In this document: positions 16,649 through 24,200 of the stretch, one piece after another
Numbering within the stretch: the first letter of the stretch is position 1
Layout of the letters: each line of letters opens with the position of its first letter
Assembly (NCBI RefSeq): GCF_037201965.1
Contig: NZ_CP147518.1
Span: 7,495,001 to 7,559,000 of the forward strand
DNA from: Spirosoma sp. SC4-14
GTDB lineage: Bacteria > Bacteroidota > Bacteroidia > Cytophagales > Spirosomataceae
DNA length: 64,000 bases
Direction of reading: 5' to 3'
Translations under genes and position numbers: made by a program
The notes under the pieces: generated by a model
Database searches by the model: none
What the model saw: only the letters and a program-made list of their open reading frames with translations
What the model was told of the DNA's origin: nothing

Positions 16649-16918
16649 CTACCAGCTTGACTTGGTTACGCCTGGGATTTTACCGGCTGATGCCATCTCA
16701 CGGAATGTTACCCGCGAAATACCAAACTTGCGCATATAGCCCCGGGGGCGGCCCGTTAGTTTACAACGGTTGTGCAGACGAACAGGTGATGCATTTTTAG
16801 GCAGCTTGTCCAGACCGATGTAATCGCCGGCAGCTTTCAGAGCAGCGCGCTTCGCAGCGTACTTAGCTACCAGTGCTTCCCGTTTCCGCTCGCGTGCTTT
16901 GATTGATTCTTTTGCCAT
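16649..16918 (-). CDS. rpsN: 30S ribosomal protein S14, zinc-independent form
   Basis: S14 lies in the 30S head near the decoding region. The 89-residue length, the N-terminal MAKESIKARERKREALVAKY and the HNRCKLTGRPRGYMRKFGIS core identify the long form that lacks the CxxC...CxxC zinc site; only one Cys is present in that region. C-terminus MASAGKIPGVTKSSW is standard. Ten bases separate its start from the rplE stop. Confidence 0.97.
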   Translation of the reverse strand: MAKESIKARERKREALVAKYAAKRAALKAAGDYIGLDKLPKNASPVRLHNRCKLTGRPRGYMRKFGISRVTFREMASAGKIPGVTKSSW

Positions 16919-16927
16919 GTCTATCGG

Positions 16928-17485
16928 TTATTTCTTGCCAGCGTTTGCAAATGGCATACCCAATGATTTTAACAACTCATAGCTTTCATTATCCGTATTG
17001 GCAGTGGTCACAAAGGTGATGTCCATACCCGAAATCCGGGTTACTTTGTCAATACTGATCTCAGGGAAGATGATCTGCTCCTGCACACCAAATGTGTAGT
17101 TGCCACGGCCATCGAAACCTTTGTCGCTAATGCCTTTGAAATCGCGAACTCGTGGCAACGAAACCGTTGTCAAACGATCCAGGAATTCATACATCCGCTC
17201 ACCACGCAACGTTACCTTCGCACCAATGGGCATTTTTTCCCGCAGTTTGAAGTTCGAAACAGCCTTTTTCGACATTGTCGGAACGGCTTTCTGGCCCGTG
17301 ATGGTCGTTAATTCTTCGACACCTACGTCAACCAGTTTTTTGTCGGCTACGGCGGCACCGATCCCCTTGTTGATAACAATTTTGCTCAGACGCGGCACTT
17401 GCATGATCGACTTATACTGGAACTTGTCTTTCAACTGAGGAACGACCTCATTTAAATATTTCTCTTTCAGTCTTGGCGTTGCCAT
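16928..17485 (-). CDS. rplE: 50S ribosomal protein L5
   Basis: L5 binds 5S rRNA in the central protuberance and forms the B1b bridge to S13. The 185-residue protein has the N-terminal SIMQVPRLSKIVINKGIGAA, the middle GAKVTLRGERMYEFLDRL and the loop GRGNYTFGVQEQIIFPEI. Length is standard. It lies 20 bases after rplX. Confidence 0.98.
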   Translation of the reverse strand: MATPRLKEKYLNEVVPQLKDKFQYKSIMQVPRLSKIVINKGIGAAVADKKLVDVGVEELTTITGQKAVPTMSKKAVSNFKLREKMPIGAKVTLRGERMYEFLDRLTTVSLPRVRDFKGISDKGFDGRGNYTFGVQEQIIFPEISIDKVTRISGMDITFVTTANTDNESYELLKSLGMPFANAGKK

Positions 17486-17505
17486 TCTCTTAGACCTGCT
17501 TAAAG

Positions 17506-17877
17506 TTATTTACGACCCGCGCCGGCAGACCGGTCAGGGATAAAGTTACCCGTCTTTTTCGAGTAGCGTTGCAACTTGCCTTTGTCGTTCAACTTACGAC
17601 CTGTGCGGGTAGGTTCGCCAGTGGCCGGATCAATCAATTTCAGATTGCTGATATGAACTGACCCTTCCGTTTTTTCCAGGCTCCCCTGCGGATTAGACGC
17701 GGTAGGTTTCATGTGTTTAGTAATCATAGCGACGCCCTCAACACGAGCACGATCTTTTTCTACGATTATTTCTTTCACCACACCGCGCTGTCCTTTCGAG
17801 TTACCACCAATCACCAGAACGGTATCGCCCGTTTTGATGTGGAATTTATGCTTTGGCAGCGTTATTTTCTTTTCCAT
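17506..17877 (-). CDS. rplX: 50S ribosomal protein L24
   Basis: L24 is an assembly initiator near the tunnel exit. The KOW motif is at about 15-45 (IKTGDTVLVIGGNSKGQRGV) and the family stretch VAMITKHMKPTASNPQGSLE follows. At 123 residues it is about 15-20 longer than the E. coli protein; the extra is a basic C-terminus (QRYSKKTGNFIPDRSAGAGRK region). It starts three bases after the rplN stop. Confidence 0.97.
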   Translation of the reverse strand: MEKKITLPKHKFHIKTGDTVLVIGGNSKGQRGVVKEIIVEKDRARVEGVAMITKHMKPTASNPQGSLEKTEGSVHISNLKLIDPATGEPTRTGRKLNDKGKLQRYSKKTGNFIPDRSAGAGRK

Positions 17878-17880
17878 TGC

Positions 17881-18249
17881 TTACAATACCTCTGGAGCTA
17901 ACGATACGATTTTCATAAACTGCTTTTCACGCAATTCACGAGCTACCGGCCCAAAAATGCGGGTTCCCCGTGGCTCATCGTTGTTGTTCAGCAGCACAGC
18001 CGCATTGTCTTCAAAACGGATGTATGAACCGTCTTTACGACGTACTTCTTTCTTGGTCCGGACAACGACGGCTTTCGATACCGTACCTTTTTTCATATTG
18101 CTGGACGACAACGCTTGCTTCACCGTTACGACAATCTTGTCACCGACCGAAGCGTAGCGCTTACCTGTACCGCCCAGGACCCGAATAACCAGCACTTCTT
18201 TAGCACCACTGTTATCGGCTACACCTAATCTTGATTCTTGCTGTACCAT
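17881..18249 (-). CDS. rplN: 50S ribosomal protein L14
   Basis: L14 forms part of the B5/B8 bridges and is the docking point of the silencing factor RsfS. The 122-residue protein is a five-stranded barrel family member: MVQQESRLGVADNSGAKEVL, SVGDKIVVTVKQALSSSNM and GTRIFGPVARELREKQFMKI. Exact family length. Three bases separate it from rpsQ. Confidence 0.98.
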   Translation of the reverse strand: MVQQESRLGVADNSGAKEVLVIRVLGGTGKRYASVGDKIVVTVKQALSSSNMKKGTVSKAVVVRTKKEVRRKDGSYIRFEDNAAVLLNNNDEPRGTRIFGPVARELREKQFMKIVSLAPEVL

Positions 18250-18252
18250 GGC

Positions 18253-18585
18253 TTACTTCGCTTTTGCGATGATTTCGACTAAACGCCAACGTTTGTTCTT
18301 GCTCAACGGGCGGGTTTCCATTACGCGAACAGTGTCGCCAATTCCACACTCGTTATTTTCGTCATGAACGGTCAGTTTCTTTGTCTTATGCTGAAACTTT
18401 CCGTACAGTGGGTGTTTCACTTTGCGCTCAATGGCAACAGTGATTGTTTTCTGCATTTTATTGCTGGTCACCCGTCCGATACGCTCTTTCCGAGCGTTCC
18501 GCTCTGATTGCGGCTTTTCTGTTGCTGCCACCGCCGAAGTCTTTGCTGCTTCTTCCTGCGGTGCTGATGCTTGTTGCTCTTCCAT
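18253..18585 (-). CDS. rpsQ: 30S ribosomal protein S17 with N-terminal extension
   Basis: S17 is an OB-fold primary binder of the 16S 5' domain. The family core begins near residue 33 (RKERIGRVTSNKMQKTITVA) and runs to the end (RPLSKNKRWRLVEIIAKAK). The first ~32 residues are an Ala/Glu/Gln-rich extension (MEEQQASAPQEEAAKTSAVA) not found in the E. coli protein. No Met is available nearer the core, so the extension is probably real unless a non-ATG start is used. Confidence 0.95.
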   Translation of the reverse strand: MEEQQASAPQEEAAKTSAVAATEKPQSERNARKERIGRVTSNKMQKTITVAIERKVKHPLYGKFQHKTKKLTVHDENNECGIGDTVRVMETRPLSKNKRWRLVEIIAKAK

Positions 18586-18598
18586 CGTCGTATCTTAC

Positions 18599-18793
18599 TT
18601 AGGCTTGCCGCGATTTAACTGCTAGTTCTGTATTCAGGCGAGCGATCCGTTTGCGGCTCTCGCGGATGCGCATAGGGTTCTCAATGGGAGATACCGCATG
18701 AGCGAACTTCAGTTTCAGCAGACGATCCTGCTCTGCAGAAATCTCATTGCGGAGTTCGTCGGCCGACAGTCCTTTTAAGTCTTCTTTTTTCAT
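18599..18793 (-). CDS. rpmC: 50S ribosomal protein L29
   Basis: L29 is a two-helix protein at the tunnel exit that helps dock trigger factor and SRP. The 64-residue sequence starts MKKEDLKGLSADELRNEISA and carries LLKLKFAHAVSPIENPMRIR. Length and position between rplP and rpsQ are standard. Confidence 0.96.
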   Translation of the reverse strand: MKKEDLKGLSADELRNEISAEQDRLLKLKFAHAVSPIENPMRIRESRKRIARLNTELAVKSRQA

Positions 18794-18813
18794 CTTGTTC
18801 GTCGCTTAGAGGG

Positions 18814-19242
18814 TTATTCGCCTTGCTCCTGATAATCACGCCGAACCACAAATTTGGTCCGAACCGGTAGTTTCTGAGCGGCTAAGCGTAAGGCTTCCAT
18901 GCCCGTTTCCAGACTAACGCCCGTTGCTTCGAACATAATCGTACCGGGTTTTACAACGGCAACCCAGTATTCAGGGGCACCTTTACCTTTACCCATCCGT
19001 ACTTCGGCTGGCTTTTTGGTGATTGGCTTGTCTGGAAATATACGAATCCAAACTTGTCCTTCACGTTTCATAGCCCGCGTTACAGAAATACGAGCGGCTT
19101 CAATCTGACGGGCAGTGATCCGGCCTGGTTCCAGCGATTTAATGCCGAACGTACCGAATGCTATTTCGTGGCCCCGCGATGCGATACCCGGAATACGCCC
19201 TTTTTGCTGCTTGCGAAATTTTGTTCTTTTTGGCTGTAACAT
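18814..19242 (-). CDS. rplP: 50S ribosomal protein L16
   Basis: L16 organises the A-site region of the 50S and contacts tRNA. The 142-residue protein shows MLQPKRTKFRKQQKGRIPGI, GIKSLEPGRITARQIEAARI and MGKGKGAPEYWVAVVKPGTI, all diagnostic. The Arg in the conserved loop used by the YcfD hydroxylase in proteobacteria cannot be assigned functionally here. It follows rpsC across a 90-base spacer with a TGAAAACT-type repeat. Confidence 0.98.
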   Translation of the reverse strand: MLQPKRTKFRKQQKGRIPGIASRGHEIAFGTFGIKSLEPGRITARQIEAARISVTRAMKREGQVWIRIFPDKPITKKPAEVRMGKGKGAPEYWVAVVKPGTIMFEATGVSLETGMEALRLAAQKLPVRTKFVVRRDYQEQGE

Positions 19243-19254
19243 CTTTTCAAGAAG

Positions 19255-19332
19255 TTTACAGTTTTACAGTTGATTAGTTTTCAGCCTTTTTGCAAATCCA
19301 TTAGGACTGAAAACTCAGCACTGAAAACTAAT
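19255..19332. repeat. CAGTTTT/AAAACTG-type repeats between rpsC and rplP
   Basis: The spacer contains TTTACAGTTTTACAGTTGAT, then TTAGTTTTCAGCC and the complementary TGAAAACTCAGCACTGAAAA followed by CTAATC. TTAGTTTTCAG and CTGAAAACTAA form an inverted repeat. Similar words occur at 9510-9610, 47566-47800 and 62247. Confidence 0.55.
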
Positions 19333-20214
19333 CTATCGTCTTTGGCCACCGCCACGGTTGCCACCCTGACCACCCCGGTTGCCACCACCACGGTTGCCAC
19401 CCCGGTCGTTGCCACCACCATCACGGTCATTACGACCACGACCTCCGCGATCACCACGACCACGGCCTCCGCGATCATTACCATCACGGTCGCCACGAGG
19501 GCCACGACGGTCGCCACGATCATTACCACCGGCACTGCGTTCACCAGCTTGTGCCTGGCTCATCATTGCGGCTGGCGACAGATCGCGTTTGCCGTATACT
19601 TCGCCTTTGAAAATCCACACTTTGATGCCGATTTTTCCATAGACGGTTTGTGCTTCAGAAATAGCGTAGTCGATATCGGCACGAAGTGTATGAAGTGGAA
19701 CGCGTCCTTCTTTATACTGCTCCGAACGTGCAATTTCAGCACCACCTAAACGACCCGATACTTTTACTTTAATACCCTGAGCACCTACCCGCATTGCTGA
19801 CTGGATAGCCTGCTTCATGGCACGACGGAACGAGATACGTGCCTGAAGCTGCTGAGCAATTGCTTCGCCTACCAGTTTCGCATCAATTTCTGGCCGCTTG
19901 ATCTCGAAGATATTGATCTGGACATCTTTGCCCGTCACTTTTTTCAACTCTTCTTTGATCTTGTCGACTTCGTTACCGCCTTTACCAATAACAATACCCG
20001 GACGAGCCGTATGAATTGTTAATGTAACGCGCTTCAGAGTACGTTCGATAACTACCCGAGCGATAGCTCCTTTTGGAATACGGGCTGCTACATATTTACG
20101 GATCTTTTCGTCTTCGACCAGTTTGTCCGAAAACTCTTTGCCACCGTACCAGCTCGATTCCCAGCCCCGAACAATACCAAGTCGTAGGCCAACTGGATTA
20201 ATTTTTTGTCCCAT
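19333..20214 (-). CDS. rpsC: 30S ribosomal protein S3 with Arg/Gly/Asp-rich C-terminal tail
   Basis: S3 lies at the mRNA entry of the 30S head and contributes to mRNA unwinding. Residues 1-215 are a normal S3: MGQKINPVGLRLGIVRGWES, the KH domain with GIVIGKGGNEVDKIKEEL (74-91), and the C-terminal domain GRLGGAEIARSEQYKEGRVP. Residues ~226-293 form a low-complexity tail of RGG, RGD and NDR units. S3 usually ends near residue 210-240. Such RGG tails bind RNA in other proteins; a role in mRNA handling is inference. The strand opposite the tail gives long spurious frames. Confidence 0.96.
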   Translation of the reverse strand: MGQKINPVGLRLGIVRGWESSWYGGKEFSDKLVEDEKIRKYVAARIPKGAIARVVIERTLKRVTLTIHTARPGIVIGKGGNEVDKIKEELKKVTGKDVQINIFEIKRPEIDAKLVGEAIAQQLQARISFRRAMKQAIQSAMRVGAQGIKVKVSGRLGGAEIARSEQYKEGRVPLHTLRADIDYAISEAQTVYGKIGIKVWIFKGEVYGKRDLSPAAMMSQAQAGERSAGGNDRGDRRGPRGDRDGNDRGGRGRGDRGGRGRNDRDGGGNDRGGNRGGGNRGGQGGNRGGGQRR

Positions 20215-20217
20215 TTC

Positions 20218-20610
20218 TTAGTTCTCGTTTTCTGGGGTTTCTTCTTCTGCCTGACCTAATACTGGCTGTGCTGCGCTATCTACTACAATGGTGATATGGT
20301 TCGAGCGCTTCCGAATCCGGTGTCCACGGCCCTGGGGAGCAGGACGCAGACGTTTCAGCATTGGGCCACCGTCTACGAAGATCGTTTTTACGTAGAGATC
20401 AGCGTCTTCGATGCGCTCACCTTCGTTTTTCTGCTGCCAGTTGGCAACAGCCGATAACAGAACTTTCTGCAGAACGGCTGCTCCAGCCTGGGGCTGATAT
20501 TTTAATAGACCCAACGCCCGGCTAACCCGCTGACCACGAATCAGGTCGGCAATTAACCGCATCTTACGGGGCGACGTGGGCACATCTTTAAGTTTTGCTA
20601 CTGCTTCCAT
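20218..20610 (-). CDS. rplV: 50S ribosomal protein L22
   Basis: L22 lines the exit tunnel, where its beta hairpin affects macrolide binding and nascent-chain arrest. The 130-residue protein has DVPTSPRKMRLIADLIRGQR, the hairpin region MLKRLRPAPQGRGHRIRKRS and HITIVVD. The acidic C-terminal tail (GQAEEETPENEN) is about 15 residues longer than in E. coli. It begins three bases before rpsC. Confidence 0.97.
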   Translation of the reverse strand: MEAVAKLKDVPTSPRKMRLIADLIRGQRVSRALGLLKYQPQAGAAVLQKVLLSAVANWQQKNEGERIEDADLYVKTIFVDGGPMLKRLRPAPQGRGHRIRKRSNHITIVVDSAAQPVLGQAEEETPENEN

Positions 20611-20624
20611 TTTTTAGTGGCTTT

Positions 20625-20685
20625 GGGCTCGGGGCATAGGGCGTGGGGTAAAACCCTAAGCCCAACGCCCTATGCCCTATGCTAG
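20625..20685. repeat. Dispersed inverted repeat, GGGCATAGGGC family, copy 2 (rpsS-rplV)
   Basis: Arms GGGCATAGGGCGT (20632-20644) and ACGCCCTATGCCC (20665-20677) pair perfectly. The left side 20625-20643 differs by one base over 19 from 8413-8431 in the rpoA-rplQ spacer. The loop can form a small GGGT/ACCC stem. Confidence 0.8.
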
Positions 20686-20686
20686 T

Positions 20687-20965
20687 TTATCGTTTGCCCT
20701 TGTCTTTCTTTGCCGTATGGCCCCGGAAGTTGCGCGTTGGAGAAAATTCGCCAAGTTTATGGCCTACCATGTTTTCCGTTACATAAACCGGGATAAACTT
20801 ATTGCCGTTGTGAACAGCGAAGGTATGGCCTACGAAATCCGGCGAAATCATTGAACGACGCGACCAGGTTTTGATGACCGATTTCTTGCCCGATTCGTTC
20901 TGCGCCTGAACTTTATTGTCTAAGCGGAAATCAATATATGGGCCTTTTTTGAGTGAACGTGCCAT
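20687..20965 (-). CDS. rpsS: 30S ribosomal protein S19
   Basis: S19 sits in the 30S head with S13 and contacts the A-site finger. The 92-residue protein has MARSLKKGPYIDFRLDNKV, SRRSMISPDFVGHTFAVHNG and VTENMVGHKLGEFSPTRNFR, the complete family signature. It lies 10 bases after rplB. Confidence 0.98.
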   Translation of the reverse strand: MARSLKKGPYIDFRLDNKVQAQNESGKKSVIKTWSRRSMISPDFVGHTFAVHNGNKFIPVYVTENMVGHKLGEFSPTRNFRGHTAKKDKGKR

Positions 20966-20974
20966 TGTTATCTG

Positions 20975-21799
20975 TTACTTTTTGCGTCGGCTAATAATCA
21001 TGCTGCTCGAAGCCTTGTTCTTCTTACGGGTCTTTTGACCTTTAGCGAACTGGCCATTCCGTGAACGCGGGTGACCACCCGATGCACGGCCTTCACCACC
21101 ACCCATTGGGTGATCGATCGGGTTCATTACTACACCACGAACGCGAGGACGGATACCCAGCCAACGATTACGACCAGCCTTGCCGACAACTACGTTCATG
21201 TGGTCGGGGTTCGATACCGAACCAACCGTAGCCATGCCAGCGCTCAATACCCGACGGGTCTCACCCGATGGCAAACGCAGAATAGCATACTTATCTTCAC
21301 GACCAACCAATTGTGCATATGTACCCGCCGAGCGAGCCATTGATCCACCTTTACCCGGTGTCAGTTCAATGTTATGAACGATTGTACCGATTGGCATAGC
21401 CGACAAAGGAAGTGCATTCCCTACGTCTGGAGTAGCACCCTCGCCCGACATTACTGTCTGACCTACCGCAATGCCTTGAGGAGCAAGGATGTAGCGTTTT
21501 TCGCCATCGGCATATTGCACCAGCGAGATGCGTGCCGAACGGTTGGGATCATATTCTACAGTCAAAACTTCGGCTGGCTGGCCGACTTTATCGCGCTTGA
21601 AGTCAATAATACGGTAGTGCCGCTTATGACCTCCACCAATGTAGCGCATAGTGCGATGACCTTCGTTATTACGGCCACCGGTTCTCTTTAGGGGCTCCAG
21701 CAGGCTCTTTTCCGGCTTGGAGGTTGTTACTTCAGCAAAGTCAGGTGCCACGCGAAAACGTGTACTTGGCGTTACTGGTCTTAGTTTCTTAACTCCCAT
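20975..21799 (-). CDS. rplB: 50S ribosomal protein L2
   Basis: L2 is needed for subunit joining and peptidyl-transferase assembly. The 274-residue protein has the OB and SH3-like domains: GGRNNEGHRTMRYIGGGHKR, YILAPQGIAVGQTVMSGEGA, and the peptidyl-transferase-proximal VVMNPIDHPMGGGEGRASGG containing the conserved His. The basic C-terminus is normal. The gene follows rplW by 29 bases. Confidence 0.99.
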   Translation of the reverse strand: MGVKKLRPVTPSTRFRVAPDFAEVTTSKPEKSLLEPLKRTGGRNNEGHRTMRYIGGGHKRHYRIIDFKRDKVGQPAEVLTVEYDPNRSARISLVQYADGEKRYILAPQGIAVGQTVMSGEGATPDVGNALPLSAMPIGTIVHNIELTPGKGGSMARSAGTYAQLVGREDKYAILRLPSGETRRVLSAGMATVGSVSNPDHMNVVVGKAGRNRWLGIRPRVRGVVMNPIDHPMGGGEGRASGGHPRSRNGQFAKGQKTRKKNKASSSMIISRRKK

Positions 21800-21828
21800 G
21801 ACTGATTTATTGGTAGAGCAACGAGTGT

Positions 21829-22116
21829 TTACAGATCAGCGTAGATATCGATTACTTCGCCCTCTGCAACCGTTACGATTGCTTTCTTGGTAGTTGGGGT
21901 CTTGCCCGTTACAACGCGCCCGTTAATGTTTTTGCTGCGCTTTTTGCCAAGCGACCGCATCGTGTGTACAGCCTCGACGTTTACACCGTATAATTTCTCA
22001 ACGGCTTTACCGATTTCGAGTTTGTTCGCTTTTAATTCAACCTCAAAAGCATACTTCCCCTGCTTGTTAAGGCCCGTCATTTTTTCCGTGACGATTGGTC
22101 GTTTTAGTATGCTCAT
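21829..22116 (-). CDS. rplW: 50S ribosomal protein L23
   Basis: L23 is the tunnel-exit protein that docks trigger factor and SRP. The 95-residue sequence has MSILKRPIVTEKMTGLNKQG, ANKLEIGKAVEKLYGVNVEA and VHTMRSLGKKRSKNINGRVV. Its start lies two bases from the rplD stop, suggesting coupling. Confidence 0.97.
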   Translation of the reverse strand: MSILKRPIVTEKMTGLNKQGKYAFEVELKANKLEIGKAVEKLYGVNVEAVHTMRSLGKKRSKNINGRVVTGKTPTTKKAIVTVAEGEVIDIYADL

Positions 22117-22118
22117 GA

Positions 22119-22748
22119 TTACTTGTTGAACAGCGTTTGGATGGTTGACAGAGCTTCTTCGCTAATCAGCAATTGGTCGGCATGAACCAGATCGTAGGTG
22201 TTTACCTGCGAGGCAGTTACCACTTTCGTTTTCTGTACGTTCCGGCTCGATAGCACAACGTTGGTGTTCACGTCTGGCAGAATCAACAGCGTTTTACGAT
22301 TAGCCACGTTCAGTGCACTCAGAAACTGAATGTAATCTTTCGTACGCGGAGCTTCCAGAGTGATGCTGTCAATAACCGAAATGTTATTCGCTTGTGCCTT
22401 AGCTGCCAGTGCTGATTGACGAGCCAGCGATTTTACTTTTTTGTTCAGTTTGAAGCTGTAATCACGAGGACGTGGCCCGAAAATAGTACCACCACCAACG
22501 AATACAGGCGACTTTAAGCTACCGGCGCGAGCACCGCCCGTACCTTTTTGCTTTTTCAGTTTGCGGGTAGAGTGTGCATTTTCGGCACGTTCCTTCGCTT
22601 TGTGGGTTCCCTGACGCTGATTGGCCAGGTATTGTTTCACGTCGAGGTAAATCGCGTGCTGGTTCGGCTCAATACCGAAAACCTCTTCCGACAGCGTGAC
22701 CTTCTTCCCAGTGTCCTCGCCTTTGCTGTTATATACGATTACTTCCAT
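22119..22748 (-). CDS. rplD: 50S ribosomal protein L4
   Basis: L4 lines the tunnel constriction; in E. coli it represses the S10 operon by acting on the leader at both transcription and translation. The 209-residue protein has the tunnel loop GTHKAKERAENAHSTRKLKK, KGTGGARAGSLKSPVFVGGG and FGPRPRDYSFKLNKKVKSLA. Given the structured leader before rplC, L4 is an obvious candidate regulator here, but that is inference. Confidence 0.98.
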   Translation of the reverse strand: MEVIVYNSKGEDTGKKVTLSEEVFGIEPNQHAIYLDVKQYLANQRQGTHKAKERAENAHSTRKLKKQKGTGGARAGSLKSPVFVGGGTIFGPRPRDYSFKLNKKVKSLARQSALAAKAQANNISVIDSITLEAPRTKDYIQFLSALNVANRKTLLILPDVNTNVVLSSRNVQKTKVVTASQVNTYDLVHADQLLISEEALSTIQTLFNK

Positions 22749-22751
22749 GAC

Positions 22752-23372
22752 CTACTTCTCGATAATAACGTATGAATTTTTGGCTCCCGGAATCGAACCG
22801 CTAACAACGAGCAGGTTTTGCTCAGGCAGAATGCGCAGTACGCGTAGGTTTTGAACCTTCACGCGGTTGCCACCCATACGGCCTGCCATACGAAGGCCTT
22901 TAAATACCCGCGAAGGGAATGAGCAGGCACCAATCGAACCTGGGTGACGGCCCCGGTTATGCTGACCGTGCGTTTGGCCACCAACACCGCCGAATCCATG
23001 CCGTTTTACAACGCCCTGGAAACCACGCCCTTTGGCTGTTCCAACTACATCAACGAAATCGCCTTCGCCAAATACGTCGGTTGCGGTGAGTGTATCGCCA
23101 AGATTAAACTCCTGAGTGAATTCTTTGAATTCAACGAGTTTACGTTTTGGTGTTGTGCCCGCTTTTTTGAAGTGGCCTAACTCCGGCTTGTTGGTGTGCT
23201 TTTCTTTTTTGTCGTCGAAACCCAGCTGCACAGCCGTGTAGCCATCTTTTTCGATGCTACGAACTTGAGTTACGACACAGGGACCCGTTTCAATCACTGT
23301 ACATGCCAGAGCCTGCCCGTCCGCATTGTACACGCTGGTCATCCCGATTTTTTTGCCAATTAAACCAGACAT
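22752..23372 (-). CDS. rplC: 50S ribosomal protein L3
   Basis: L3 is one of two assembly initiators of the 50S, with a loop reaching the peptidyl-transferase centre. The start is placed at 23372 (MSGLIGKKIGMTSVYNADGQ), 206 residues; a longer frame from 23423 adds 17 unlike residues. Marks are GRGFQGVVKRHGFGGVGGQT and RHPGSIGACSFPSRVFKGLR, with the conserved Gln of the extended loop. It is the first gene after a structured leader containing a terminator, so the S10 cluster here is split between rpsJ and rplC. Confidence 0.97.
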   Translation of the reverse strand: MSGLIGKKIGMTSVYNADGQALACTVIETGPCVVTQVRSIEKDGYTAVQLGFDDKKEKHTNKPELGHFKKAGTTPKRKLVEFKEFTQEFNLGDTLTATDVFGEGDFVDVVGTAKGRGFQGVVKRHGFGGVGGQTHGQHNRGRHPGSIGACSFPSRVFKGLRMAGRMGGNRVKVQNLRVLRILPEQNLLVVSGSIPGAKNSYVIIEK

Positions 23373-23445
23373 CTGTGTTTGTTTAAAGTAAGCAGGTAAA
23401 AATTTAGATACTCTTTCTCCCATTCAGACCTTCTGAATCGGGCCG

Positions 23446-23453
23446 CAAAGGTA
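23446..23453 (-). promoter_or_regulatory. Possible proximal promoter of rplC
   Basis: TACCTTTG on the minus strand (23453-23446) matches the -7 box exactly, downstream of the leader terminator. No TTG at the right distance was found. If active it would bypass the attenuator. Confidence 0.35.
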
Positions 23454-23508
23454 GGCAAATTGTCGGATGATTCCTATATCTGCTTAACAATCAGCCTCAG
23501 AAAGACAT

Positions 23509-23656
23509 AAAAAAAGGTCGGGCGTACTACACCTGACCTCTCATGAACAGACAATACCTTGCATAGCAAGATTTGTTTGCTCTAAAGTCAGATGTGGTTT
23601 CCACAGATAGCGGACCTTCACCTTCTATATGTCGTTGACTCAGAGTTGAGTTTGGG
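23509..23656 (-). ncRNA. Candidate structured leader with intrinsic terminator upstream of rplC
   Basis: RNA starting near 23656 on the minus strand could form an imperfect outer stem (UCUGAGUCA with UGACUUUAGA), a stem-loop UGUGGAAACCACA, a stem-loop CUUGCUAUGCAAG, and then a hairpin AGGUC...GACCU (23539-23515) with seven U (to 23509). The terminator lies about 140 bases before the rplC start, in the position of an attenuator. E. coli L4 controls its own S10 leader in a comparable place, but the structure here is not one I recognise from a named family. Confidence 0.5.
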
Positions 23657-23660
23657 AGTG

Positions 23661-23668
23661 CAAAAGTA
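23661..23668 (-). promoter_or_regulatory. Distal promoter of the rplC leader
   Basis: TACTTTTG (23668-23661, minus strand) is a full -7 box match, preceded by an AT-rich stretch without a clear TTG. It falls between the rpsJ terminator and the structured leader, where a promoter is required. Confidence 0.45.
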
Positions 23669-23702
23669 GAAAATTATTATTAGATATAAAAGCTATTTTT
23701 AA

Positions 23703-23757
23703 ATAAAATTTAAAACCGCCGATGTAATACATCATTGTATCGCATCGGCGGTTTTAT
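23703..23757 (-). terminator. Terminator after rpsJ
   Basis: Perfect 13-bp arms AAAACCGCCGATG and CATCGGCGGTTTT (23712-23724, 23743-23755), with a second small stem ATACA/TGTAT in the loop, followed on the minus strand by AT-rich sequence with T runs. It ends the rpsJ message 22 bases after its stop codon. Confidence 0.8.
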
Positions 23758-23778
23758 AAGCCCTTTGGCAGAAAATCG

Positions 23779-24084
23779 TTAGACTTTGATCTCTACGTCG
23801 ACACCACTTGGGAGTTCAAGCTTCATCAATGCGTCGACAGTTTTAGCGCTGCTGCTATAGATGTCAACCAGACGCTTATAGGTGCACAGTTGGAACTGCT
23901 CCCGCGCTTTCTTGTTCACGTGGGGCGAACGAAGCACTGTGTAAATTTCCTTGTCGGTTGGCAGAGGGATAGGTCCGCTCACGACAGCACCGGTCGATTT
24001 CACGGCCTTCACAATTTTCTCAGCCGACTTGTCAACCAACATGTGGTCGAACGATTTCAGCTTAATGCGAATTTTTTGGCTCAT
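23779..24084 (-). CDS. rpsJ: 30S ribosomal protein S10
   Basis: S10 is a 30S head protein and, as NusE, part of antitermination complexes and the NusG bridge between polymerase and ribosome. The 101-residue sequence has MSQKIRIKLKSFDHMLVDKS, GPIPLPTDKEIYTVLRSPHV and HVNKKAREQFQLCTYKRLVD. It lies between fusA and rplC but is bounded by terminators on both sides, so it appears to be a single-gene transcript; a partial -7 match (TACTTTTT) is visible about 30 bases upstream. Confidence 0.98.
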   Translation of the reverse strand: MSQKIRIKLKSFDHMLVDKSAEKIVKAVKSTGAVVSGPIPLPTDKEIYTVLRSPHVNKKAREQFQLCTYKRLVDIYSSSAKTVDALMKLELPSGVDVEIKV

Positions 24085-24149
24085 TGTGTTGTGGTTCGTT
24101 ATGTGTTTATAAAAAGTACCGCCGAAAGAACCATTTACTCCGACAGCAC

Positions 24150-24187
24150 AAAAAATGGGCAGTAAGTCGAGTTTGACTTACTGCCCA
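24150..24187 (-). terminator. Terminator after fusA
   Basis: Perfect 13-bp arms TGGGCAGTAAGTC (24156-24168) and GACTTACTGCCCA (24175-24187) with a 6-base loop; on the minus strand it is followed by six U. It separates fusA from rpsJ. Confidence 0.85.
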
Positions 24188-24200
24188 ATATCTCGAAGGC

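Noticed and set aside
19270..19749. Plus-strand frame of 159 codons, Thr/Ala/Ile-rich, and overlapping Pro/Arg- and Val-rich frames
   Set aside because: All are shadows of the repetitive RGG tail of rpsC; composition follows directly from the repeat.
7768..24084. Mobile element insertion in the ribosomal block
   Set aside because: Gene order is intact, and the spacer repeats lack a transposase gene or target-site duplications that I could recognise.
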